Below, piece after piece: positions 14,323-21,133 of a stretch of 33,814 nt of DNA. The DNA is taken from NCBI GenBank assembly GCA_013336275.1, contig JAAXUA010000009.1:1-33814 (forward strand), given 5' to 3'. The position numbers and the translations under genes are program-made. The notes below the pieces were generated by a model. The model did not search any database, had not been told where the DNA came from, and was given only the letters and a program-made list of their open reading frames with translations. Source of the stretch: Candidatus Falkowbacteria bacterium. GTDB lineage: Bacteria > Patescibacteriota > Patescibacteriia > Patescibacteriales > GWE2-39-37. The first letter of the stretch is position 1, and each line of letters starts with the position of its first letter.

Positions 14323-15753
14323 ATGAACACGAAAGCCCCGATCATCCAACAGCATGAGCTGACCAGTAAGTGCAACAACAATTGCCGCTTCTGCTACAAC
14401 CCGGAACGATGCTGGCAATCGATCGCCGCACCCAGAAATGAAGACAGTGAACGCAATCTTGAAGTGGCCCGAATCTCGATTGCCAAGGGCGTGATGGCTG
14501 CCTGCCCGACTGGCGGCGAGCCGCTGCTGGCAGGTGACAATCTCATTAATGTCTTGAAGATCTATCGTCAGGCCGGCTGCTACACCAGCATCAACACCAA
14601 TGGACGATTAATCACACGTGAGCGGGCCGAACGCCTGTCCGATCATGGCTTGAACTCAGCCCTGATATCACTGCATGGCGTCGGCAAGCTGCACGACTCG
14701 ATGGTCGGCGAAGCGGGTGCCTTTACGGAAACCCTCGCCGGTATGGCCAACCTCGCCGACTCTGGCGTCCGCGTCATGCCCAACTTCGTGGCCACGGCAC
14801 AAAATCTGCACGGTCTCGATGCCGTCGCCCGTCTGCTGCTCGATCGCGGCTTCAGCGCCATGACCGTTACGCCTTTTCTGCCATCCTGGGCTGCCCCGGA
14901 GCATGAACAATTCATCCTGCAGGCCGAACACTACCGCCGGTATTTCCAGGTTGTGAAGAAAATCGCTTCGATCGGCATGAAAATCGACTCTACCTTGCCT
15001 ATACCGCCCTGCGTCCTAATCAAATTTTTCCCCAATGACTGGCAATCGCACCTGATCGCCCTGTCGCCCCGGGTCTGCATGGCCGGCAAATCATTCGGAG
15101 TGGTTTCGCCAGACGGGCGCTTCCGCGCCTGCATCCAAGCGCCTTATCTCGACGACTATGGCGGCGATGTGATGAAGAATTACGATGACAGCTGGAGCAA
15201 GGCCAATGGCTGGGCTGAACACAAGCTTTTGCCCCAAGAATGCCTTGACTGCGCCGCTCTCCCGGTCTGCGGTGGCGGCTGCCGCACGAGCTGCCTCTGG
15301 GAAAACCAAGGCTTGCCGGAAGGCAAAACCATGTATATGGGCCGGCCTCTTTCCGACGATGAGGCGCAACCATTCATCGAAAGGATGATAGTCGAAACGA
15401 TTTCCGAAGTGGCGCCATACGAATGGAATGCCAGGATAATGTCCCGGCAAGAAAGCTGGGGCACCATCGTCTTCAATCCCGGCAACCAATCATTTTGCCT
15501 GCTGTCTCCAATCCTTGCTGGATACATGATGGCGCCTTCGCTGGATTTTCAAGACCAGCACACCACCCAGGTTCTCCTGGCCGTAGGCGCTATCAAACGC
15601 TCATCGGCACATAACACTGAAACCGTAATGGCACCAGCCGAGGCCAACGTCTTGTCTGCCAACTCGATTCTCCCTCGCCTGGCAGGAAACCTTCAAAACT
15701 CCTTGCAAGCACGGCAGCTAAGAGCTGACACCGGAGAACGCTTGTTCTTTTGA
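14323..15753 (+). CDS. Radical SAM/SPASM protein with extra C-terminal domain
   Basis: A 476-aa protein. The start at 14323 is chosen because AAAAAGGAG precedes it; an in-frame ATG at 14293 overlaps the previous gene and has no RBS. Motifs: CNNNCRFC (C17, C21, C24), PTGGEPLLAG (62-71), INTNGR (90-95). A SPASM domain follows: C252, C270, C307, C310, C316, C320 and C324, spaced CLDCAALPVCGGGCRTSC, enough for two auxiliary clusters. After it a region of about 115 residues (360-476) has no cysteine-cluster motif. Within it WGTIVFNPGNQSFCLLSPI is loosely like a PqqD-type recognition element, which I note only as a possibility. SPASM enzymes typically modify ribosomal peptides or mature quinocofactors or haem. 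No precursor peptide is evident beside the genes. Transcription ends at the hairpin at 15765-15796. Confidence 0.9.
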   Translation: MNTKAPIIQQHELTSKCNNNCRFCYNPERCWQSIAAPRNEDSERNLEVARISIAKGVMAACPTGGEPLLAGDNLINVLKIYRQAGCYTSINTNGRLITRERAERLSDHGLNSALISLHGVGKLHDSMVGEAGAFTETLAGMANLADSGVRVMPNFVATAQNLHGLDAVARLLLDRGFSAMTVTPFLPSWAAPEHEQFILQAEHYRRYFQVVKKIASIGMKIDSTLPIPPCVLIKFFPNDWQSHLIALSPRVCMAGKSFGVVSPDGRFRACIQAPYLDDYGGDVMKNYDDSWSKANGWAEHKLLPQECLDCAALPVCGGGCRTSCLWENQGLPEGKTMYMGRPLSDDEAQPFIERMIVETISEVAPYEWNARIMSRQESWGTIVFNPGNQSFCLLSPILAGYMMAPSLDFQDQHTTQVLLAVGAIKRSSAHNTETVMAPAEANVLSANSILPRLAGNLQNSLQARQLRADTGERLFF

Positions 15754-15764
15754 AATGCACTTTC

Positions 15765-15796
15765 AAAAACCCGTACAGTCATCTGTGCGGGTTTTT
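15765..15796. terminator. Bidirectional intrinsic terminator
   Basis: A 14-bp stem (AAAAACCCGTACAG with CTGTGCGGGTTTTT, one G-T pair) closes a TCAT loop, with A5 and T5 at the edges. It separates the convergent radical SAM operon and the AHSA1 gene. Confidence 0.88.
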
Positions 15797-15807
15797 CTTG
15801 CTGGAAA

Positions 15808-16254
15808 TTATGGCATCGCCTCGGCCAGTTCCTTGATTTTCGGCAGGATTATCTCCCAAGACTCGAGCGTCATGCTGTAATACTTTTCCGCCTCGGCCAG
15901 TACGGCGAAGTCGCCATGCCTGAGCTTAAGCGTCGTCTTGCTCTCTTGCTCAGAGAGCTCAAACAATATCCCATCATCATCAGTTACCGGCATTCTGCCC
16001 ATATCAACATCGAAGACCGTGAATTGTAGTATCTTTTCCGGGATGACTTTCGTTACATTGCCTTCGACTTCCACTTTCCCTGTCGCGCTTTTCCAAAGGA
16101 CAGGGCTGCCCAGCTGCCAATCCGATTCGACTCGGATGTCGCTCGAAAATCCTGGCGTCCACTTGTCCGTATATTCCGGCATAGTAAGCACTTTCCAAAC
16201 CTTGCCAGCAGAAGCATCTATTTCAACCGATTTTTCAATGAATAATCTGCTCAT
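15808..16254 (-). CDS. SRPBCC/AHSA1-domain protein
   Basis: A 148-aa protein of the START-like SRPBCC superfamily, AHSA1 type. The N-terminal FIEKSVEIDASAGKVWKVLTMPEYTDKW is the classic opening strand and helix of the fold, and the C-terminal helix YYSMTLESWEIILPKIKEL closes the hydrophobic pocket. These proteins bind hydrophobic ligands; the bacterial members are poorly characterised and the name does not imply Hsp90 activation. I choose the ATG at 16254, 11 nt after the upstream stop; a start at 16302 would overlap the PhnB-like gene by 36 bp with sequence unlike the family. It is the second gene of a two-gene unit with the VOC protein, a pairing common in other bacteria. Confidence 0.85.
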   Translation of the reverse strand: MSRLFIEKSVEIDASAGKVWKVLTMPEYTDKWTPGFSSDIRVESDWQLGSPVLWKSATGKVEVEGNVTKVIPEKILQFTVFDVDMGRMPVTDDDGILFELSEQESKTTLKLRHGDFAVLAEAEKYYSMTLESWEIILPKIKELAEAMP

Positions 16255-16265
16255 ATACTCAATAT

Positions 16266-16694
16266 TTATCGTGGATAATTGGGGTCGTGGCTGATCATCC
16301 ACTGGATGCCGAATTTGTCAGTCAGCATTCCGAAGTAGGAGCCCCAGAATACTTTTTCGAGAGGCATATCTATTTTCCCGCCCTGGGACAGTTTGGCGAG
16401 CAGCTGATCAGCCTCAGCGTCGCTGCCGACACTGAGCGAAAGCGAAAAATTATTTCCGACTGCCAGCTTCTGCCCCATCGACTCCAAGGAGTCTGTTGCC
16501 ATAAGGGTGCTGTCTCCGATTCTTAAGGCCACATGCATCAGCTTGTCCTGTACTTCGCTCGGAAATTTCGATGCGTCTGGGGTTTCTTTGAATCTCTGGA
16601 TCATCGAGAACTCTCCGCCAAAGACGGCTTTGTAAAAATTAAAGGCTTCTTCGGCATTGCCGGCGAAATTCAAATAAGGATTCATCTTAATCAT
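16266..16694 (-). CDS. PhnB-like VOC family protein
   Basis: A 142-aa vicinal-oxygen-chelate fold protein of the PhnB/DUF1338-like glyoxalase subgroup. The start MNPYLNFAGNAEEAFNFYKAVFGGEF and the end FWGSYFGMLTDKFGIQWMIS are diagnostic. The family includes metal-dependent lyases and dioxygenases but most PhnB-like members have no assigned substrate. It leads the two-gene unit with the AHSA1 protein. The gene is transcribed away from the DUF1697 gene. Such small VOC proteins are frequent in free-living bacteria and less usual in reduced CPR genomes, so acquisition by transfer is plausible but not shown. Confidence 0.9.
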   Translation of the reverse strand: MIKMNPYLNFAGNAEEAFNFYKAVFGGEFSMIQRFKETPDASKFPSEVQDKLMHVALRIGDSTLMATDSLESMGQKLAVGNNFSLSLSVGSDAEADQLLAKLSQGGKIDMPLEKVFWGSYFGMLTDKFGIQWMISHDPNYPR

Positions 16695-16786
16695 ATGTTT
16701 ATTCTAAGTATTATTTTTTGAATGTACCTCCGGTTGATTAAATAAGCATTAAGGAGCTAGAAAATTAAATGGACATGGCGCCTCCC

Positions 16787-16815
16787 TTGAATGCTATGAT
16801 ATTCGTCTGTATGAT
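16787..16815 (+). promoter_or_regulatory. Sigma-70-like promoter for the DUF1697 gene
   Basis: TTGAAT (16787-16792) and TATGAT (16810-16815) are separated by 17 bp. The start would be about 55 nt upstream of the ATG at 16878. An extended -10, TGCTATGAT, also lies inside the spacer at 16792-16800. Confidence 0.5.
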
Positions 16816-16877
16816 GAAATTATCACCAAAAAAAGCAGGTCGTTAATCAATGCTAGGCTTTAATTATTCAAAATAAC

Positions 16878-17414
16878 ATGCAAAAATACGTGGCCCTTCT
16901 CCGCGGAATAAACGTCGGAGGAAACAAAAAAGTCCCGATGCCTGAACTCAGAAAAATTTTTGAGGATTCGGGCTACCTTAATGTATCCACCTACATCAAC
17001 AGCGGAAACGTCATATTCGAGACGGACCGCCAGGGTGCCGAACGCCTGGCAAAAGAATTAGAGACTCTCCTCAAAAAAGCGTTCGGCTTCGACATCAAGT
17101 GCATTATGAGGGACAAAAAGAACATCCTGAACCTTCGTCGTAAAATACCATCCGATTGGGAAAACGATACCGAGCAGAGGACTGACATTTTATTCTTGAG
17201 TGAAGAATTCAATAACAGAAAATCCCTTGACCTGATTGTCCGTACCACGGGCGTAGACAATCTGATATACATATCCGGAGCAATCGTTTGGAATATGAGG
17301 AGAGAAAATTATTCGAAGAGCAGCATGAAAAAATTCATCGGCACTATACTGTACAAAAACATGACCGCCAGGAACCTGAACACGGTCAGAAAACTTGCCG
17401 ATCTCATGAGATAA
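16878..17414 (+). CDS. DUF1697 family protein
   Basis: A 178-aa protein of normal family length. The N-terminus YVALLRGINVGGNKKVPMPELRKIFEDSGYLNVSTYINSGNVIFET is an almost invariant signature of DUF1697. The C-terminal segment FIGTILYKNMTARNLNTVRKLADLM is also typical. The fold is known to be ferredoxin-like repeats, but no biochemical role has been settled. The gene is monocistronic, with a promoter at 16787-16815 and a terminator at 17432-17463. No strong RBS is present. It belongs to the run of accessory genes between 15.8 and 20 kb. Confidence 0.93.
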   Translation: MQKYVALLRGINVGGNKKVPMPELRKIFEDSGYLNVSTYINSGNVIFETDRQGAERLAKELETLLKKAFGFDIKCIMRDKKNILNLRRKIPSDWENDTEQRTDILFLSEEFNNRKSLDLIVRTTGVDNLIYISGAIVWNMRRENYSKSSMKKFIGTILYKNMTARNLNTVRKLADLMR

Positions 17415-17431
17415 GCATATCTTGCATCAAA

Positions 17432-17463
17432 AAAAATCCCACCAAGACCATGGTGGGATTTTT
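17432..17463. terminator. Bidirectional intrinsic terminator
   Basis: A perfect 13-bp stem, AAAAATCCCACCA with TGGTGGGATTTTT, closes a 6-base loop (AGACCA). It lies between the convergent DUF1697 and NUDIX genes and serves both. Confidence 0.92.
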
Positions 17464-17495
17464 ATATCTTTGGATTGTGTAAGTTTTTAAAAATA

Positions 17496-17957
17496 TTATG
17501 ACTTAGCTTTTCCATTTTTATTCAAAAATTCCTCAATAATCAATTTGTGGTCAAAAGCCAAATCGGCGGGCAACTCATTTAGTTTATACCAAGCTAAGCC
17601 GGCGGCATCGTCTCCGGGCCTAGGTTGGCCCGAAGCTTCAACTGAATAAGCCAAATTAATTACCTGCTTGGGATGCCGGCTTGGATTACTATACGCTCCG
17701 ACTAAACTGACCTTGCTAACGCTCAAACCTAGTTCTTCTTTAACCTCCCTTTTCACCGCATCTTCAGCAGATTCATCCCATTCAACATAGCCGCCTGGGA
17801 GAGCCCAATAATCTTTGAATGGGTTCGCTCCGCGCTTGATTAACAAAATCGAATCATCTTTAACGATAATCGCATCAATTGAGACGCCCCTATTTGCAAA
17901 TCTTCCACAATGGGAACACTGTTCATTGTTTTTTAATTCCATAAATGTTTGTGTCAT
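17496..17957 (-). CDS. NUDIX hydrolase with N-terminal Cys pair
   Basis: A 153-aa NUDIX enzyme. The NUDIX box reads GYVEWDESAEDAVKREVKEE with G56, E62, R70, E71, E74, E75 and G77 in the consensus positions. ADYWALPGG-like sequence (DYWALPGG) precedes it. The N-terminus has CSHCGR (C14, C17), half of a zinc ribbon; the partner pair is not visible. The family hydrolyses nucleoside diphosphates linked to another moiety, and this type is often annotated as an ADP-ribose or (deoxy)NTP pyrophosphatase. I choose the ATG at 17957 because AAGGAG lies 10 nt upstream; an ATG at 17999 overlaps the HAD gene. It follows the HAD phosphatase by 19 nt in the same unit. Confidence 0.92.
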   Translation of the reverse strand: MTQTFMELKNNEQCSHCGRFANRGVSIDAIIVKDDSILLIKRGANPFKDYWALPGGYVEWDESAEDAVKREVKEELGLSVSKVSLVGAYSNPSRHPKQVINLAYSVEASGQPRPGDDAAGLAWYKLNELPADLAFDHKLIIEEFLNKNGKAKS

Positions 17958-17976
17958 ATAAAAAGCACTCCTTGAA

Positions 17977-18579
17977 TTAAATAATCCCAACTTCGGCAAG
18001 ACTGGCGACTAGCTCGGGAAAATTATTATACTTAATTGGATAAAAACCGACGGCATCAGATGATTCTAGACTTTTGGCGGTATCATCGATAAAAACAAGC
18101 TCTCCCGCTAAAATCCCCAGCTGACCAATAAGAACATCGAAGGCCCTGGGGTCCGGCTTTATGAAACCGATTTCCGTTGAGACGGCCACCGCATCAAATA
18201 TCTCCATCAGGCCTGCCTCCCTCATCTTTTCAACTCCCTCGGCCGTATTATTGCTCAAAATGCCGATCTTATACCCCTTAGCCTTAAGTTGCTTTGCCAA
18301 ATCCAGAACATCGCTATTAATCTGGTGCGTGTTCAGCGATTCAAGAAAGTTCAACAAATTATCTATTTTTTCCGATCTGCCCAACTCATTCAAAATCTTA
18401 GCCCAAAAATCATTCTTCGAAAGTTTATCGTGATTTAACAGATGGTTATTTGCAAAATAAACCGACCTATAAACTTCGTGGGGCACATCCAAAAGCTCGA
18501 GAATGCGGCGATTAAACTCTGAGCTCGGAATGCCAGCAATAACTCCCCCGTAATCAAAACCGATTGCTTTAAAATTCAT
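17977..18579 (-). CDS. HAD-IA family hydrolase
   Basis: A 200-aa haloacid dehalogenase-like phosphatase. Motif I is FDYGGVI (nucleophile D9; the usual second Asp is replaced by Gly, as in the YihX-like variant-3 branch). Motif II is ILSNN, motif III has the lysine of IKPDPRAF and motif IV is FIDDT. A helical cap lies between motifs I and II, rich in Leu and Asn. The expected reaction is hydrolysis of small phosphate esters; the substrate is unknown. I choose the ATG at 18579 because the protein begins MNFKAIGFDYGG as in relatives; an in-frame ATG lies 36 nt upstream. It is the first gene of a two-gene unit with the NUDIX enzyme, suggesting nucleotide or sugar-phosphate housekeeping. Confidence 0.88.
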   Translation of the reverse strand: MNFKAIGFDYGGVIAGIPSSEFNRRILELLDVPHEVYRSVYFANNHLLNHDKLSKNDFWAKILNELGRSEKIDNLLNFLESLNTHQINSDVLDLAKQLKAKGYKIGILSNNTAEGVEKMREAGLMEIFDAVAVSTEIGFIKPDPRAFDVLIGQLGILAGELVFIDDTAKSLESSDAVGFYPIKYNNFPELVASLAEVGII

Positions 18580-18687
18580 GTTATTGAAATAAATATTACT
18601 CAAACCATAACACAAAAATTCCAGAAACTAAACAATCCTATCGAAAAAAAATGATTAAATTTAAAGACGCTAAACAATAAAAATATA

Positions 18688-18716
18688 TTGACAAACAATA
18701 AACCGTCAATTATGAT
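18688..18716 (+). promoter_or_regulatory. Strong promoter and possible operator for the DUF2975-XRE pair
   Basis: A consensus TTGACA (18688-18693) is followed exactly 17 bp later by TATGAT (18711-18716). An inverted repeat TTGAC (18688-18692) / GTCAA (18705-18709) overlaps the -35 and the spacer, a natural site for autoregulation by the XRE protein of the operon. Confidence 0.7.
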
Positions 18717-18743
18717 GACCATATAAAAATATAAATACCCCCC

Positions 18744-19223
18744 ATGAAAAAAGGCTCAACTATTTTTCTTCAGGCAGTCATCGTGCTCATCGGCATCGTG
18801 GCGCTAGCCATTATAATCCGGCTTCCCTTGAGTGAGGGGAGGGCTGCAAACTTAGACCTGTTCAGTATTTACACTGATCCGTTCATTATATATGGATACC
18901 TGTCGTCTAGCGCATTTTTTATCGCCCTGTATCAGGCGTTCAAACTACTCGGATATATCGGACAAAATAAAGTATTCTCGCTAAACTCCGTAAAGGCTTT
19001 AAGGAATATAAAATATTGCGCGATCGTACTAAGCGTTTTGATTGTGCTAGCAGCGCTATATATCAAGATATTCCACGCTAAAGATGACGATCCGGCGGGT
19101 TTTCTTGCCCTATGTATTGTGACTACTTTCATCTCTGCAGTAATCGCCACTGCGGCGGCTGTGTTTGAAAAAACTTTGCAAAGCGCCGTCGACATCAAGT
19201 CGGAGAATGATTTAACCGTTTAA
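18744..19223 (+). CDS. DUF2975 membrane protein
   Basis: A 159-aa integral membrane protein with four hydrophobic segments (about 7-27, 50-70, 92-112 and 120-142). FIIYGYLSSSAFFIALYQAFKLLGYI and VFSLNSVKALRNIKYCAIVLSVLIV are characteristic of DUF2975. The family is almost always encoded next to a small YozG-type XRE regulator, as here: the regulator starts 4 bp after the stop. Its function is unknown. The start ATG has no Shine-Dalgarno site, and the predicted leader from the promoter at 18688-18716 is about 20 nt. The module is common in Firmicutes, and its presence here may reflect transfer. Confidence 0.9.
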   Translation: MKKGSTIFLQAVIVLIGIVALAIIIRLPLSEGRAANLDLFSIYTDPFIIYGYLSSSAFFIALYQAFKLLGYIGQNKVFSLNSVKALRNIKYCAIVLSVLIVLAALYIKIFHAKDDDPAGFLALCIVTTFISAVIATAAAVFEKTLQSAVDIKSENDLTV

Positions 19224-19227
19224 CTGC

Positions 19228-19431
19228 ATGGCTATAATAATTAACATCGATGTGATGCTAGCAAAAAGAAAGATGAGCGTCACCGAGCTTGCAGAGAAAG
19301 TCGGCATCACCATGGCCAATATCTCCATATTGAAAAATGGCAAGGCAAAAGCAATCCGACTATCAACCCTGGAGGCCATTTGCGAAGCTTTGGATTGCCA
19401 GCCTGGAGACATTTTGGAACATAAAAAGTAA
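19228..19431 (+). CDS. YozG-type XRE-family transcriptional regulator
   Basis: A 67-aa single-domain Cro/C1-type helix-turn-helix protein. The sequence VMLAKRKMSVTELAEKVGIT followed by MANISILKNGKAKAIRLSTL and LEAICEALDCQPGDILE is a near-standard YozG-like regulator. Helices 2 and 3 of the HTH lie at about 19-38. It is translated directly after the DUF2975 gene and probably represses the shared promoter at 18688-18716. The unit ends at the hairpin at 19449-19477. Confidence 0.95.
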   Translation: MAIIINIDVMLAKRKMSVTELAEKVGITMANISILKNGKAKAIRLSTLEAICEALDCQPGDILEHKK

Positions 19432-19448
19432 CGAAAACGTCATCATAT

Positions 19449-19477
19449 AAAAAGAACGATCAAAATCGTTCTTTTTT
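19449..19477. terminator. Bidirectional intrinsic terminator
   Basis: A 12-bp perfect stem, AAAAAGAACGAT with ATCGTTCTTTTT, closes a CAAA loop. It separates the convergent XRE and DUF1761 genes. Confidence 0.92.
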
Positions 19478-19526
19478 GTTACAGCCTCTTGAGTGCCCTC
19501 AGGAGGCAGGGATGCTGACGTGACAA

Positions 19527-19979
19527 CTATTTGATTATAAGGGTGGCGACAAACGCGATAATCAGAAATGTGACCAGGTTGTATGAACTGTCTGAAAAAA
19601 ATCTTTTCCAAGCAAGGCTGCCTTCTGATTTTCCCCAAAGGATATTCTGTCCAATCATCGGCACCGTGAATGCTATCCAAATCGTTATCACATAGAAGAA
19701 AACGGCATTGGCTGGCCCGCCATTCTGAATCGTATAACTCGTCACAAAAGCGATGAACAAAGAGGTGAGAAGCGATAAGATCGTCTGCGCCGAATAGCTT
19801 TTCCACATTTTCGGCTTAGCCTCGGCAATCAACTTCTGCTTTTCTTCGCTTGATAACTTATCGAAACCCAAATACTGCATATGCCACTTACCCATCGGCG
19901 TTGAGTCCATGTACCAAAGAGTTCCCGTGATGGCGCTGATTACGGCGCCCGCAACGCCTACTAAAATGATTGTTCCCAT
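19527..19979 (-). CDS. DUF1761 membrane protein
   Basis: A 150-aa membrane protein with four predicted helices (about 3-22, 62-82, 92-110 and 130-148). The pattern of an N-terminal Gly-rich helix followed by GTLWYMDSTPMGKWHMQYLGF and a long polar loop (about 40-60, LSSEEKQKLIAEAKPK) matches DUF1761. The function of the family is unknown. It lies just outside the downstream edge of the defence-type island. Its upstream region (20009-20025) contains a small hairpin, CAGTGGG/CCCACTG. It may be the end of the accessory gene run rather than part of the island. Confidence 0.82.
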   Translation of the reverse strand: MGTIILVGVAGAVISAITGTLWYMDSTPMGKWHMQYLGFDKLSSEEKQKLIAEAKPKMWKSYSAQTILSLLTSLFIAFVTSYTIQNGGPANAVFFYVITIWIAFTVPMIGQNILWGKSEGSLAWKRFFSDSSYNLVTFLIIAFVATLIIK

Positions 19980-20296
19980 AGATTTAAGCTAATATATTAA
20001 CCCGATTTCAGTGGGCAACCCACTGCTATTCTTAATTATATTAAATATTTATTGTTAAGCATTAATTAAGGGGTTTATTATAGTTTTTAAAAAATTTCAG
20101 TTCTTTTCTTTCCCACAAATCAAAATTACCTCCGGCCCCCATATGGGGGCCGGAGGTAATCCCACTCAAGACACCGGCAAGTCAGGCGGATACTTATTGA
20201 TGACTTAAGAAGTGTTGACCTAATAGTTAAGGACAAAAACGACATCAATTGGTTAGTAGACCCGCCAAAATTTAAATAAAAATATACGACAGAAAA
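19980..20296. other. Non-coding interval at the downstream edge of the island
   Basis: No convincing gene is present in these 317 bases. The interval holds a hairpin CAGTGGG-CAA-CCCACTG (20009-20025), an AT-rich stretch, and the perfect 36-bp GC-rich palindrome listed separately. No transposase remnant, tRNA fragment or duplicated sequence was seen by eye. Confidence 0.7.
20125..20160. repeat. Perfect 36-bp GC-rich palindrome
   Basis: ATTACCTCCGGCCCCC followed by ATAT and its exact complement makes an uninterrupted palindrome. It stands out in very AT-rich surroundings. On the minus strand it is followed by TTTTGATTT, so it could terminate the GHKL operon, whose last gene ends at 20297. It could also be a protein binding site or the footprint of a mobile element. 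Confidence 0.85.
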
Positions 20297-21133
20297 TTAT
20301 TCACTATCCTCCTCTGCGACATCTGCAATTTCATCCGATATTCGTTTAATAAGCAGCTTTAATGACGTTCTGTCCAGGGCGATAATTTTCTTTGTGCCAT
20401 AAACAAGGTTTAACTCCTTCATTAAACCTCTCACTTTAGATCTTGATTTGGCAAATTCGGCATTAGAACTCAAAAAATCGAGTACCGATATTAAGATTCT
20501 GTTCGACCTGCCCATGGAACGTTCTAGTACTTGCTGATAAATATCCTGCGTTGAAAGCAGCACACTAGTGTAAAAATATGGATCCTCATTCTTTAGATCT
20601 CCGAAAAATTCTGGATCAACTTCCCAAGGTGCATAGGTAAGGTGAGCCGCCCACCATAAACGAGCGAGCGCATGTCGCCTCAAATCGCGATCACTATCAC
20701 CAACCGCAAACCAATGTTCAAACAAATACCGAATCGCTTTTGCCTTCTTTTCATCGTCCTGCTCAATATCTGCATAGGCTCCGTCAAGTCCCCAGCGGGC
20801 AATCGTATACTTCCTAAATTCAACGTGGCTCAAATACATCCACAGGCGCGGATCAGACGCTTGAGTCTCGTCGATATCTTTATAATAACGATGCAAAGCG
20901 ATTGCATTTTGAAGATCTGCTGAAACTGGATCCTTCTCAGGAACCTTAAGCTCTGGCTTTCTTCCTTCAAGCGTAATCGTTGATGATAACACCTGACTTT
21001 CGTCAACCGAAAAATCTTCTTCGAAATAACTAGCAAGCGATATACCGGAATATAGATTATTGCGCAATCTCTCCACTACCGCTGATTTAAAAATCTTTTG
21101 CGTTATTGTTTTACTCATAGAAGTCTTTTTCAT
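20297..21133 (-). CDS. DUF6339-like uncharacterised protein of the GHKL unit
   Basis: A 278-aa soluble, mostly helical protein. I think it belongs to the family called DUF6339, with moderate certainty. The middle contains DPRLWMYLSHVEFRKYTIARWG and later RRHALARLWWAAHLTYAPWE, both dense in aromatic and basic residues. The C-terminal part looks like a helical DNA- or protein-binding region (LIKRISDEIADVAEEDSE). No nuclease, methylase, ATPase or helicase motif is visible. The gene overlaps the preceding 282-aa gene by 23 bp, so the two are tightly coupled. It is the last gene of the unit 71-aa protein - GHKL ATPase - 282-aa protein - this protein. Context implies a role in restriction or another anti-phage mechanism; its activity is unknown. 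Confidence 0.75.
   Translation of the reverse strand: MKKTSMSKTITQKIFKSAVVERLRNNLYSGISLASYFEEDFSVDESQVLSSTITLEGRKPELKVPEKDPVSADLQNAIALHRYYKDIDETQASDPRLWMYLSHVEFRKYTIARWGLDGAYADIEQDDEKKAKAIRYLFEHWFAVGDSDRDLRRHALARLWWAAHLTYAPWEVDPEFFGDLKNEDPYFYTSVLLSTQDIYQQVLERSMGRSNRILISVLDFLSSNAEFAKSRSKVRGLMKELNLVYGTKKIIALDRTSLKLLIKRISDEIADVAEEDSE

Noticed and set aside
20009-20025. CAGTGGG-CAA-CCCACTG hairpin as a terminator
   Set aside because: No T-run follows on either strand; kept only as a small inverted repeat.
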